Positions 32,797 to 41,618 of a DNA stretch of 64,000 nt are shown here, piece by piece. The DNA is from Leptolyngbya sp. (GTDB lineage Bacteria; Cyanobacteriota; Cyanobacteriia; Phormidesmidales; Phormidesmidaceae): positions 1-64,000 of the forward strand of contig QBLT01000001.1 in NCBI GenBank assembly GCA_003249105.1. Direction: 5' to 3'. The position numbers and the translations under genes were made by a program. The notes beneath the pieces are model-generated. The model was not told the origin of the DNA. It saw only the letters and a program-made list of their open reading frames with translations, and searched no databases. Positions within the stretch are counted from its first letter, which is position 1; every line of letters starts with the position of its first letter.

Positions 32797-34106
32797 TAAA
32801 TGATTCCCTTGCTGTACAAAAACTGTTCTACTTCTCTTATTCCACGCACGAAAACTTCTTTGTATTTATCTCGTATTTCCGCATCATAAGAAAGCGAACC
32901 ATTATCCGATATCCAATCAAAAATATTTGCGCTTGACAACTTTTGAATTGCAATTATTAGAGCAAATAGGTCATCACGGCTTCCAGGATCTCGCATAGTT
33001 ATAGCTAGATCCTGATGCTCATATGAGATTAACTCAGGAATGCCTGAAGTCATAAGTGCGGCCCGTCTAATAATACATGGAACACACTTACCGCATTGCT
33101 GGCGTTTACGTTTCCATTTACTGCAAGATACGGTGCTAGATACGATTCCCTTCAAGATATTTTGATTCTTACATTCTCTTAACATTTCACCTTTTGTTTT
33201 AAATTGATAAGGATTAAAAATAGTCACTTTAATTCCTACGGCGTCAAATATTGACTGCATCAAATCAAAGAAATATGGATGCGTGGTTCGAGTACTCAAA
33301 GAACCTATGCGTCTTGCTGTCAAGGGTGGATTGAGCGAAATAAATCCATTTTCTGGGATAAAAAAATTAACACTGTCCAAATCACTGGCTCGAGATAAAG
33401 CAGATGCTCCAACAACACCAAAAGCCAGAAAATTTAGGCTTCGTGTACGCATAGTTATATCTGTTTTACCATTAATTGATAGTGGGTTAGCGTTCACCGA
33501 GAAACGAGAGAATCTTCCGATTAGTTTTCGAATAATCTTGTCTTGGTAAGATTTATCTCCTTTATAAGCATGGCTTACTAAAAGTGGAATATGACCATCT
33601 TCTATGAAGTTAATTACCCCAATTGCACTATCAAGACCACCAGAAAATAAACTAATACAGTTTCTTTCACGCAGAGGAGTCAAGCGGTATCTTTGACGGC
33701 GAGTATATGGATTTGGCGGTGCATATCCGCCAGCTTTGATCTCAAGATTCCATAAGTCACCACTTAGGAAGTGTAGCGCTTTTTCAAGTGTTTCCTTCTG
33801 ACTTTGCCAAACCGTAGGTTGATGCAAAGAAACTTGCAGCTTGATATCTCTTGTCCAACCATCAGCAGATGTCTTTCTTTGAACAAAGGTGTCTGCTGCA
33901 GTAACTGCTAATGCAATAGTCATAAAATCAAATTCAGCAGAGGAAATACGAATTCCTAGCCTTTTGACTGGATCAAGTAAAGAATTGCCAATAGCCGCCA
34001 TATTTCCTTGCTGCCTTCCATCCAGTCCATAAATCTGTACTGGAATTACATCGTCTGACCATTGTGGAAGAGCGCTCAGTTTATGATCTACAGCTACCGT
34101 TATCAT
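32796..34106 (-). CDS. qatC: QatC: QueC-like nucleotide-modifying enzyme of the Qat system
   Basis: This is a 436-residue protein. A PP-loop SGGLDS (CISLFSGGLDSAIGV) near residue 155 marks the QueC/ATP-pyrophosphatase fold. A Cys cluster (CSKWKRKRQQCGKCVPC) near 350 is the QueC-type zinc site. QueC makes preQ0 in 7-deazaguanine synthesis; in Qat the homologue is thought to modify a protein or nucleic-acid target. The N-terminal 140 residues are specific to the Qat version. I place the start at 34106 (MITVAVDHK) because it overlaps the qatB stop as ATGA; the ORF track starts five codons earlier. Confidence 0.9.
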   Translation of the reverse strand: MITVAVDHKLSALPQWSDDVIPVQIYGLDGRQQGNMAAIGNSLLDPVKRLGIRISSAEFDFMTIALAVTAADTFVQRKTSADGWTRDIKLQVSLHQPTVWQSQKETLEKALHFLSGDLWNLEIKAGGYAPPNPYTRRQRYRLTPLRERNCISLFSGGLDSAIGVINFIEDGHIPLLVSHAYKGDKSYQDKIIRKLIGRFSRFSVNANPLSINGKTDITMRTRSLNFLAFGVVGASALSRASDLDSVNFFIPENGFISLNPPLTARRIGSLSTRTTHPYFFDLMQSIFDAVGIKVTIFNPYQFKTKGEMLRECKNQNILKGIVSSTVSCSKWKRKRQQCGKCVPCIIRRAALMTSGIPELISYEHQDLAITMRDPGSRDDLFALIIAIQKLSSANIFDWISDNGSLSYDAEIRDKYKEVFVRGIREVEQFLYSKGII

Positions 34107-34858
34107 AAGTATGACTCCCATTCTGACCAGACAGCGCTTATAACTGAACGTTGTAGGTTAATTATCTGACTGTTAGTAAGTGTTCTCATATTTTCCGAAA
34201 ATAAGGGAGCCATATATAGGTCAACCTCTACTTTAATTAGCTCCATTAACGAGTTTTCTGCTGCAATAGACTGGCTTGGTGTTTCTGCCTTAATCCATGC
34301 TTTACCGGCATCTTGAACCACCTGAAGGAAGATACTTTCTGCCATATAAGCAATCATCGTATTAACAATGATTTCATCAGTAATTGAAGTAGGATCAAAA
34401 ATACTTACCCCATCTAGAGCCTCTACAAGAGCGTGTTTCAGTGCAATTCTAATTTTGTCAGAATCACCGCCTATAGGAGTGAGGGATTGAGTAATGGTAT
34501 CAATTGCCTGTTCGCATGGCATTCCTGTGAGAGAACCCACATCAAGTACTAAGTCTCCTGCCCCAGTTCCTCTACCACTGGCCAGCGCGCTATATAGTGC
34601 AGCACCTGCTTTTGTTGTGTTGCCTAACCGTCTAGTTGCGGTATCACTACCTCCAGTACCTTTCCTGGCGTAGTGTCCCAGGGCAGACTTTAGAGCAGAC
34701 TGGTTGCTAGTCCTAACAAATTCACCAAATGATCGTCGGAAGGGTTGAAAGCGTGATGACGGTGAACTCGGTAAAGGGACTTGTGGCTGATCATCTGCCC
34801 AAGGCGGAACAAGAGGAGATCCACCTCCAGGTCCAGGACTTGACTGTGATGTCCCCAC
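34103..34858 (-). CDS. qatB: QatB protein of the Qat anti-phage system
   Basis: This 251-residue protein is recognised by the characteristic N-terminus MGTSQSSPGPGGGSPLVPPWAD followed by a helical body (FGEFVRTSNQSALKSALGHYARKG), as in QatB proteins next to QatA ATPases. It has no catalytic motif and its biochemical role is not known. It starts with GTG two bases after the qatA stop and overlaps qatC by four bases. The Gly/Pro-rich N-terminus is probably flexible and may contact QatA. Confidence 0.88.
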   Translation of the reverse strand: MGTSQSSPGPGGGSPLVPPWADDQPQVPLPSSPSSRFQPFRRSFGEFVRTSNQSALKSALGHYARKGTGGSDTATRRLGNTTKAGAALYSALASGRGTGAGDLVLDVGSLTGMPCEQAIDTITQSLTPIGGDSDKIRIALKHALVEALDGVSIFDPTSITDEIIVNTMIAYMAESIFLQVVQDAGKAWIKAETPSQSIAAENSLMELIKVEVDLYMAPLFSENMRTLTNSQIINLQRSVISAVWSEWESYL

Positions 34859-34860
34859 AA

Positions 34861-36663
34861 TTATGATTCCTTATACCACTCTTGACTTTTTAACAGAGCT
34901 TTCAGCCAGGGCTGTTGTTCACCGAGCCCCCGAATATATCGACGTAGTAAACTTGCCGCATCTGCGGAAGACTGGGCTAATAGACACCCTCCTTCAAAGC
35001 CTTCAGGCTTTTTATTCCAATCAGACACTTGTCTGAAATGATTGATAAGTTCCTCCATGACAGGAACTTGCTCTTCTACCAATAAAGAAGATAAAACTTT
35101 TTGCGCTCCAGGAGAAGATAAAGTTTTTGTCTGTGAAAGCACCTGTAAAGCTGTACGAGCGTTAGGAGATAATCCTACTATATAAATGCCCATGGGCAGA
35201 GTTTCCCTAGATAAGTAAACTGCCGCTCTCAAATCTATATCTTGTAATTCAGGCTTCAGTTTACTCCACATCATGATAAAGTCGGAATTTTTCGTCCAAC
35301 TCTCTGGACAGTTCGAAGGAAGCTGTTCTCCTTTCAAGTTTTCAAGATCTCTAAGTATTTTTGGTTTTCCTAATTCACTGTCAATGAATCGGTAAAGCTC
35401 TGATGTTGCGTCTGCGCCAGCACAGCGCTCAAATATCACTAATTTAGTAATCAAGCTTTCATCCAAAGGAATTCCTCGCCGCTTTGCAACATTAGTTCGC
35501 ATCTTAACTACGTTGAGCAAACGTTTAACAATACGAGGATTACCTTTAATACTTGGAGAAGTAGCTAAAATAGGAGCGATCCGATCAGTCAGGCTAAATG
35601 CTTCGATCAATCCCTCATTTTCCTTTGCATTAATTAGCTCTAATAGCTTGCTTGTCTCAATTAGATTTTCTCTCCAAGATTGCTGTAATGATCGCTCCAA
35701 TTCAAGTCGAAGTTTTCCTAAATCAACTTCATTAATACCATTTTGAAGAGCGAGCAACATAAATAGATATGCTCTAATCTCACGGACTCCTGCTTTAGGA
35801 ACCCGAATAGGGATCTGAATAAGCTTATCAATATAGTCAATCTGGTGGCGATCGCTTGTACCCTTGAAATAATCTGCGACTGCACCCCTGATCATGTCTT
35901 CATCAGCCGCTATGATAAATGCGGTATTTGGAAGAAACAGAAATAAACGTATAGCCTCCAGTGTATGAATGGCGTTAGATGGCAAACACCTATCGAGGTT
36001 GTCAATAATAACAACTAGTGGACGCTTAAGCTCAGCCAACACCTCACTATACTCTTTCCGAAAAGCAGCAATCTGTTGAGGTGGTGTAATCTTGGGAGTA
36101 CCTTTTAAGAGTTCTGTTACAGCATCTTTTCCATCTTGGGCTTCTTTTGCTAAATCTTGGTAATCCTCCTGAGTAATTTGAGATTCTCCAGATGCTGCCT
36201 CAAGAAGCTTTTGACTTGAACTGATTCCTCTTGCAAGTAAACCTCCTGTGGGTACTCCATTTAGCAAAGCAAAGCCTTCGGCAGCCCAGCCTAAAGCACG
36301 AAATACATTAATGCGGCCTAGCAGTCCTTTCGTCTTCTTTAGTAAATTTTCATTACCCTTAGCTGCTTCATTTAACTCTGTAGCAATAATCTCAAGAATT
36401 GATATACGTGCATCATCATAACCTTGATACAACCAGGCATCAAAATTTACAGTTATATATTTTTCGTCTTTTCCATCCGAGTCCTTTAATTCTTTTAGAT
36501 CTTTCTCAACAAGCTTGAGGAGAGAAGACTTTCCCGCTCCCCAATTACCAAAAATACCTATCGATATTGGGAGCATTCCTGGTGAAGTCAATATATCAAC
36601 TGTCATCTTAGAAACTTCTCCAAAATTCAAATAATCAATTTCTGATTCTCTATCCGCCCACAT
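34861..36663 (-). CDS. qatA: QatA: KAP-type P-loop NTPase of the Qat system
   Basis: This is a 600-residue KAP-family ATPase with Walker A GNWGAGKSS near residue 43 and Walker B LVVIIDNLDRCLP near 220. A long helical insertion between them is typical of KAP proteins, but here I see no clear transmembrane pair. It is the first gene of the Qat cassette and likely the sensor or switch. The ORF track starts at a TTG (36696), but the ATG at 36663 (MWADRESEIDYL) has AGGAAG six bases upstream and is preferred. The whole qat operon is AT-rich and interrupts the conjugation operon. Confidence 0.88.
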   Translation of the reverse strand: MWADRESEIDYLNFGEVSKMTVDILTSPGMLPISIGIFGNWGAGKSSLLKLVEKDLKELKDSDGKDEKYITVNFDAWLYQGYDDARISILEIIATELNEAAKGNENLLKKTKGLLGRINVFRALGWAAEGFALLNGVPTGGLLARGISSSQKLLEAASGESQITQEDYQDLAKEAQDGKDAVTELLKGTPKITPPQQIAAFRKEYSEVLAELKRPLVVIIDNLDRCLPSNAIHTLEAIRLFLFLPNTAFIIAADEDMIRGAVADYFKGTSDRHQIDYIDKLIQIPIRVPKAGVREIRAYLFMLLALQNGINEVDLGKLRLELERSLQQSWRENLIETSKLLELINAKENEGLIEAFSLTDRIAPILATSPSIKGNPRIVKRLLNVVKMRTNVAKRRGIPLDESLITKLVIFERCAGADATSELYRFIDSELGKPKILRDLENLKGEQLPSNCPESWTKNSDFIMMWSKLKPELQDIDLRAAVYLSRETLPMGIYIVGLSPNARTALQVLSQTKTLSSPGAQKVLSSLLVEEQVPVMEELINHFRQVSDWNKKPEGFEGGCLLAQSSADAASLLRRYIRGLGEQQPWLKALLKSQEWYKES

Positions 36664-36688
36664 AAAATCTTCCTGAATTAATAAATTT

Positions 36689-36729
36689 AAAAGCAAGCTA
36701 AGTCATATAACTATGGCTTAGCTTGCTTT
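36689..36729 (-). terminator. 12-bp inverted repeat between the conjugation genes and qatA
   Basis: AAGCAAGCTAAG and CTTAGCTTGCTT are perfect 12-base arms around a 14-base loop. Read on the minus strand the stem is followed by TTTTAAATTTATT, as in an intrinsic terminator. It would stop transcripts coming from the conjugation genes just before the qatA ribosome-binding site. An operator for qatA is the other reading. Confidence 0.5.
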
Positions 36730-37021
36730 CTCTCTGTACTCTGCATGACATCCCGATCAAGGTGACTAGCCAGATCCTGAGTTGAATACCATCTCCTGAG
36801 AGGGAGTTATGATGAAAGCTGTAAGTATAACTTCTCGTTCTAGAGTGTTGTGCCGATCTTGATCAGGCTATCTCCCCAATATGGCGGATTATGCCGATTA
36901 CCGTCTCGATAACTACCCCGTATCGGGGTGCTATACCGATCTTGCTACGCACAAAAGACCTTTTGTGGGGTGTTATGCAGATGACTTCAGCAATTCTTTA
37001 TCGTGGTACCACAATAGCTAG
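36730..37021. other. Leader region with imperfect tandem repeat and small palindromes
   Basis: This gap before qatA (on its 5' side) has two related segments about 80 bases apart (around 36820-36865 and 36900-36945), both ending CCGATCTTG. It also contains a palindrome ACCCCGTATCGGGGT near 36915 and an ACAAAAG/TTTTGT hairpin near 36951. A plus-strand ORF (36891-37025, 44 codons, containing two YRG triplets) covers the second repeat; I cannot tell whether it is real. The qat promoter should lie here. Confidence 0.4.
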
Positions 37022-38017
37022 CTAATCCAGCTCAATCCCCCCCGTGGGCGGCGCAACCGCAGGCGAGATCGCACTCACTCCTTGCCGCACCGCAATCTGC
37101 TCAATCACCCGCAGCCGTTCATAATCTTGCCCCGTCAAATCATTCTGCGTCGTCACACCCGCTGCATCCGCCGCAAAGATCTGCCCCCGGCCATCCTTCG
37201 CCCGCAGCGAGGTTGAGCGATCTGCACCCCGCTCAACCTCATAGTCAGCCCCAATTAACTTAGCCGGGCCACCCCCTGGGTCAAAACAGGTATCCATCAC
37301 CCGAGACAACAAACTCGCCACCCCAATCTGCTGCCCACCCACCGCATCAGCAGGGCCGCCATCCGCCTCTCCTCCCGCCGAAGCCAAACCAGCTTTAGCT
37401 AAAGCTGGTTTAGACTCCACCACATCTGCATCCATCACCGAGGCATCGTGCTCCTGCCGAAAGGTGGCCGAAGCAAACATCTGATCACCATCTCGGTAAA
37501 ACTCCAGCTTGCCGTCCTGAAATACCGAAACCGCTGGTGCATCGGCAGGCAGTTCGCGATCTTTCACCGCCATTTTCAGCCCGTCAATAAACCCAGGATT
37601 TGCCTGCTCGTGCTGCATCATGTCTACAACCATAGTGCCCTCGGTGGTCAACAGCACCGAGTCACCCACCTGAATCTGCACTACCCCTTGCACTCTGGGA
37701 GAGCGGCCAGGGGTAGTGACTAGATCGGTCGGGGGGTGTGGCCCCAGGCCATCAGGCACCTTTCCCGGCTCAGTATGAATCGGCCCTGCTGGTAGCCCCA
37801 GACGATCTGGGGTACCTTCTAGCGCGAGCCCAGGCACTAGCGGCGATGGCTCAGCCCCCTTCTTCACTGGCGAGGATGGGGAATCATGAACCACCACCTG
37901 TCGCCCTTGAATCAAGGCAATAGCCGCCAAGATTCCACTCATCACGTCACGGATAGAGTGCTCGGCCTTATCGCCGTCGTGCCCACGCACCCCCGTCGTT
38001 TCTTCCAGTCCAGCCAT
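37022..38017 (-). CDS. Hypothetical plasmid protein with small beta-rich modules
   Basis: This is a 331-residue protein of unknown family and no signal peptide. It has two modules with the pattern seen in the C-termini of the prim-pol and giant helicase: FQDGKLEFYRDGDQMFASA near 170, and RAKDGRGQIFAADAAG with a following DYERLRVIEQIAVRQG near 290-315. A 26-base perfect palindrome (37386-37411) lies inside it and is translated as KPALAKAGL, possibly an in-frame insertion. The ATG follows the stop of the 70-residue gene by one base, so it is the last conjugation gene before the Qat insertion. Confidence 0.6.
   Translation of the reverse strand: MAGLEETTGVRGHDGDKAEHSIRDVMSGILAAIALIQGRQVVVHDSPSSPVKKGAEPSPLVPGLALEGTPDRLGLPAGPIHTEPGKVPDGLGPHPPTDLVTTPGRSPRVQGVVQIQVGDSVLLTTEGTMVVDMMQHEQANPGFIDGLKMAVKDRELPADAPAVSVFQDGKLEFYRDGDQMFASATFRQEHDASVMDADVVESKPALAKAGLASAGGEADGGPADAVGGQQIGVASLLSRVMDTCFDPGGGPAKLIGADYEVERGADRSTSLRAKDGRGQIFAADAAGVTTQNDLTGQDYERLRVIEQIAVRQGVSAISPAVAPPTGGIELD
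37386..37411. repeat. 26-bp perfect palindrome inside a coding sequence
   Basis: The half-site AAACCAGCTTTAG is followed directly by its exact reverse complement, with no spacer. It keeps the frame of the surrounding gene. Candidate for a small palindromic element that inserts into genes, or for a protein-binding site. Confidence 0.5.
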
Positions 38018-38018
38018 A

Positions 38019-38231
38019 TCAAACGTCCTCCCATGGGTCTGGGATAGTGGTCTCGGAGGCAGGCTCAGGCTCTTTGGCCTGTGGCACTGGGGTATCTGAG
38101 GAGGCCTGAGCAGCAGCTGTATCCGTCATCACGGGCATCGGGGCTCGGCCCGTGATGATGTCGGCAAGCCAGTTCACCGTCTTCACCATTTCGGGGTCAA
38201 TGCCATTGGGGGGATAGCTGGGGTCTGCCAT
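38019..38231 (-). CDS. Small hypothetical protein coupled to the coupling-protein gene
   Basis: This 70-residue acidic protein has no recognised motif. Its start overlaps the stop of the VirD4-like gene by one base (TAATG) and its stop lies one base before the next ATG. That tight packing supports real translation. There is no signal peptide. Possible accessory factor of the coupling protein, by location only. Confidence 0.6.
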   Translation of the reverse strand: MADPSYPPNGIDPEMVKTVNWLADIITGRAPMPVMTDTAAAQASSDTPVPQAKEPEPASETTIPDPWEDV

Positions 38232-40108
38232 TAGAATGCCTCCGTAAATTCCATCAATGCCGCTGCGTTGATCACCCGTGCTCCAGCCTTCGGTGTCGGC
38301 AAAATGGAGGGCACCCCACCGTTAAACCGACCCCCTGACGCTTCAGCGCCCTCACCATCGACCGGCAGCGGCAACAGCTCCGCTGCGATCGCCATCCGAA
38401 TCGCTATCTCCTGCCGGGCGCGATCGCTATCTCCCAGCGATTGCGGGGTACGGGCCTCCAGTTTTGCCTTCACCTTAGGCCAGGTCTTGACGCTCCAGTC
38501 GTCATCGAGCACGTCGGCCTTGGGCACCTTGATCGAAGAAATTAAGGGAATCGATGTCTCATCCTTGCGGCAGAAGCCGGGGCTAATCAGCACACACCGC
38601 CCCACCGGCAGCCGGTTAAACTGGGCAGGCTCAACAATGGGGCGTTTCTGCAAATGGTCGCTGGTCGAGTGTGAGGCTCCACCTTTGCCGCCGCTGCTGC
38701 GCGACTTTTGCTTGATCGTCACTTCCTCTTCGCCCAGATAATCCGAGAACATCCGGGCACTATCGGGATCTTGCGGATTAAACAATACCTTGGTGGCGCA
38801 ACCGCCCAAAATCGCCCTGGCCTGCTCTCGCTTATAGGCATCCTCTAGCTGGGTAATGTTCTGAAAGCCAATTACCGTACACAGGCCGTCAGAACGGTTT
38901 TCGTTGAGCCACTGGGTCAAATAGGGCAGGTAAAGGGTCGGCAGCTCATCAATGGCCAGCAGCAGCGGATCGCTCCGTTTCTTCGTGACATTCATCGTCA
39001 CCATCATGTGCAGCACTGTGGCCACCAGGGGCGCAACGGCTTCACGCCTGCGCCGATCTAGACCCAGAATCACCAGTTGCTTACCGGATAGCTCAATTGG
39101 CAGCGTGGTCTGACCGCAAAAGGTTGAGATCAGCTCGGGGGCCATGAACCGAGAAAACACCTTGCTGGCAGTACCGATCACCCCTGCCACCGTTTTTTCA
39201 GAATCCTTTAGCTGCAAGAGCTGAGAAAAGGCGTAATACACCCAGTGGGAAATGTGCCAGCCCTGGGGCAGATGACCCAGTTCTCCCAGACGCTTGCCTT
39301 CCATAATCCGGGCGGGCAGGGCATCGAGACCCAGCACGGCGCTGGCCGTCATCAAGTCAGGGTTGGGCATGCCCTTGGCCAGCATGAGAATGGCCTGGGT
39401 CAGCTGGTCTCCGGCGTCGGCAAAAAACTTATCCTCGGAGCTGTTGCTAGAGCGGGCAAAGTTGCGGTTCATCACCGACGCGATCTGCCGGGCCATCAGG
39501 GCATCGTCGGCATCGGCCATAAAGTCGAGGATGTTGCAGACCTCAGACTCGGGGTAGCCCGGCGCAAAAATGCGCACGTCATAGCCTCGGCGGGCCGCAT
39601 AGGCCACCAGACACTCGGCCTGCCCCGGATATTTGAAGTCGTAGACCAAGGCGGGCATACCCTCATCCAGCGCCGCGCGAATCAACGGGTTAATCGCCGA
39701 ATAGGTTTTACCTGAACCGGGGCCACCCGCGATCGCTACCCCTCGCTGCACATCGGGCAGGTAGAGGGCCTTGGCATTGCGGGGCTTGCCCTGTTTGTTG
39801 CGCCGCAAGGAGCCAATGTAGAGGGCCACGGAGTTATGCTTCTTGGCCTTGAGCTGGGCGATCGCCCGTTTTCTCGCCCGTGCCTTTTCCGCGCCACCGC
39901 TGACGCTGCCCCTGGCAATCTTGCCGCTGGTTCCTCGGCCCTTCATGATCTGCATGACCATGAACACCAGCGCGATCGCCCCCAGAATGATGCCGTTGCT
40001 GCCCATCAACGGTTTGAGCGCCGGGGCAATCGAATGCTCCACCGACTCTAGGGCCGTTGATCGGGCTGGGGGAGACTGTGCCAATAGAGCTTGTTCGGTG
40101 GCAAACAT
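38231..40108 (-). CDS. VirD4/TraG-type coupling ATPase of the conjugative T4SS
   Basis: This is a 625-residue protein with one membrane segment at about 38-55 (IILGAIALVFMVMQIM). Walker A GGPGSGKTYSAI is near residue 132 and Walker B LLLAIDELPTLY near 385. The arginine-finger/motif III region IGFQNITQLEDAYKREQA follows. Type IV coupling proteins carry the relaxosome to the secretion channel and pump DNA. The C-terminal 150 residues are variable and may bind substrate. It sits in an operon with all other channel genes. No relaxase gene is visible in the window. Confidence 0.88.
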   Translation of the reverse strand: MFATEQALLAQSPPARSTALESVEHSIAPALKPLMGSNGIILGAIALVFMVMQIMKGRGTSGKIARGSVSGGAEKARARKRAIAQLKAKKHNSVALYIGSLRRNKQGKPRNAKALYLPDVQRGVAIAGGPGSGKTYSAINPLIRAALDEGMPALVYDFKYPGQAECLVAYAARRGYDVRIFAPGYPESEVCNILDFMADADDALMARQIASVMNRNFARSSNSSEDKFFADAGDQLTQAILMLAKGMPNPDLMTASAVLGLDALPARIMEGKRLGELGHLPQGWHISHWVYYAFSQLLQLKDSEKTVAGVIGTASKVFSRFMAPELISTFCGQTTLPIELSGKQLVILGLDRRRREAVAPLVATVLHMMVTMNVTKKRSDPLLLAIDELPTLYLPYLTQWLNENRSDGLCTVIGFQNITQLEDAYKREQARAILGGCATKVLFNPQDPDSARMFSDYLGEEEVTIKQKSRSSGGKGGASHSTSDHLQKRPIVEPAQFNRLPVGRCVLISPGFCRKDETSIPLISSIKVPKADVLDDDWSVKTWPKVKAKLEARTPQSLGDSDRARQEIAIRMAIAAELLPLPVDGEGAEASGGRFNGGVPSILPTPKAGARVINAAALMEFTEAF

Positions 40109-40118
40109 ACTGGGCTAC

Positions 40119-41618
40119 CTAGGCCTTCTTCCGGCTCTTGGGGTTAGGTCGAGATCGAGTCGATGAATGTTTCTGGGACTGGTTCTGAACGGGCGGCAGA
40201 TCGCGGGTTACCTGAGCCAACAGAGTGAACAATTGGGCCGGGTTGCCCTTCCACAGCCACCAAACCAGCGCGAGGGCGAGGGTTGATGAAAACGCCACCA
40301 GCCCAACTGGCCCTGGATTGTCAGTCAGGGCTTCGATCGCTTGGCTCACCCGGCTCGACTCATCTGGGGCTAGAGCTGGGGTCTCTGGGGTGGGGCTGTA
40401 GGGAATAGCGCCAAAAGCCTGCTGCCCCAAAAAGACGGCATCCCCCGGCTTGACCACCATGAAAGGAATCGGGCCAATGCCGTAGGGCGAACAGTCCGCC
40501 GCCGTGCCCTCCCCCGACTGCCGACAGGTTCTAAAGTAGGCCACCAGCTGGATCTCGTCGCGAGACACCCGGTGCGGCACCACCTTGAACGACGGGTTAT
40601 AGATGGCGGCACCCAGGCGCTCTAACCCCTGATTGACGGTAGTGAGGTCGCCCGTTCCCATGCCGCCCACCTGGCGCTGCCCGACCCGCCAGTGCAGCGA
40701 TCGCGCCTGCCCTGGGACTGACTCTGGGGCCGAAAAGACTACTTCGAGGGCACCCTTGTCGGCCTCCTGCACGGTGGCGATCGCAATCTCACCCTGCACG
40801 CCGATTTTGCCCGGCAGCGTCCACAGGCTAAGGTTTTCAAGCAGCGGTACCTCTGTGAGTTTGGCCGACTCCCATTGGCTAAAGTTCTGGATCGGAGCGA
40901 TCTCAATCCCCGGCAGCTCACCAATGGTGTAGTTGGCCAGGTCAAGATAGGACAAGCTAATTTCACCGTACTTGGGGTGCTGCTTGATCAACTCGCCCAG
41001 GGTGGTGCCACCGGTAGCGACAAACGTGGGGTCAACAATGGCAATCAGGTCTTTGACCAACCGAGAGTCGGCCACCTTGAGCGACAAGAGTGCCGGAGCA
41101 GCTCTAACCAAGGACGAAAGCGTTTGATAGTTCAGCAGCCCAAACTTGTCCAAGGGGATGGCTCTGATTCCTCCATCTCTGCCCTTGCTGGCATACACCC
41201 CCAGCTGATCGGCGATCGCAGCCATAGTCAGCAGGTGGACGTCAAAGCCACCCTGCAAATCGCCCACCGTCAGCACGTCAGCGATCGCATCGCCCCGCTG
41301 CCACGACACCGACCCCCAGGTTCCCGCCTCCGCCAGCACGGGCAGATCAGAGAAGGTAATCAGCCGCCAGTCAGGTATAGCCGCCTGGCGATCGCCAATC
41401 CGCAGCACCCCCAACGGCAGACTAAAATTAGCGGTAGTCAAGCCCGAGTGGGAGGGTTGCTCTGTTGCAGTCCCAGGGTGAGCTTCGGGCTGGGCCAGCG
41501 TCTCCGCCTCCTGAGCAGAGGCTGGGTCGAGGGGGGATGCAATAGCACCAGCACTAGACACTACCCCCAGCACCACCAGGAGAATCAACGCCGGGAGCGA
41601 GGCTACCCGCCCCATCAT
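40119..41618 (-). CDS. Secreted structural protein of the conjugation system, relative of the wall hydrolase N-terminus
   Basis: This is a 499-residue exported protein with a signal peptide at 1-27. The repetitive Leu/Gly/Asp body (VLTVGDLQGGFDVHLLTMAAIA; YTIGELPGIEIAPI) and the module ending FRTCRQSGEGTAADCSPYGIGPIPF match the layout of the hydrolase at 29301. A second hydrophobic segment near 445-465 (GLVAFSSTLALALVWWLW) anchors it, with a short basic cytoplasmic tail (SRPNPKSRKKA). It overlaps the VirB9-like gene by four bases. Family name unknown to me; it probably bridges the channel and wall. Confidence 0.65.
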   Translation of the reverse strand: MMGRVASLPALILLVVLGVVSSAGAIASPLDPASAQEAETLAQPEAHPGTATEQPSHSGLTTANFSLPLGVLRIGDRQAAIPDWRLITFSDLPVLAEAGTWGSVSWQRGDAIADVLTVGDLQGGFDVHLLTMAAIADQLGVYASKGRDGGIRAIPLDKFGLLNYQTLSSLVRAAPALLSLKVADSRLVKDLIAIVDPTFVATGGTTLGELIKQHPKYGEISLSYLDLANYTIGELPGIEIAPIQNFSQWESAKLTEVPLLENLSLWTLPGKIGVQGEIAIATVQEADKGALEVVFSAPESVPGQARSLHWRVGQRQVGGMGTGDLTTVNQGLERLGAAIYNPSFKVVPHRVSRDEIQLVAYFRTCRQSGEGTAADCSPYGIGPIPFMVVKPGDAVFLGQQAFGAIPYSPTPETPALAPDESSRVSQAIEALTDNPGPVGLVAFSSTLALALVWWLWKGNPAQLFTLLAQVTRDLPPVQNQSQKHSSTRSRPNPKSRKKA

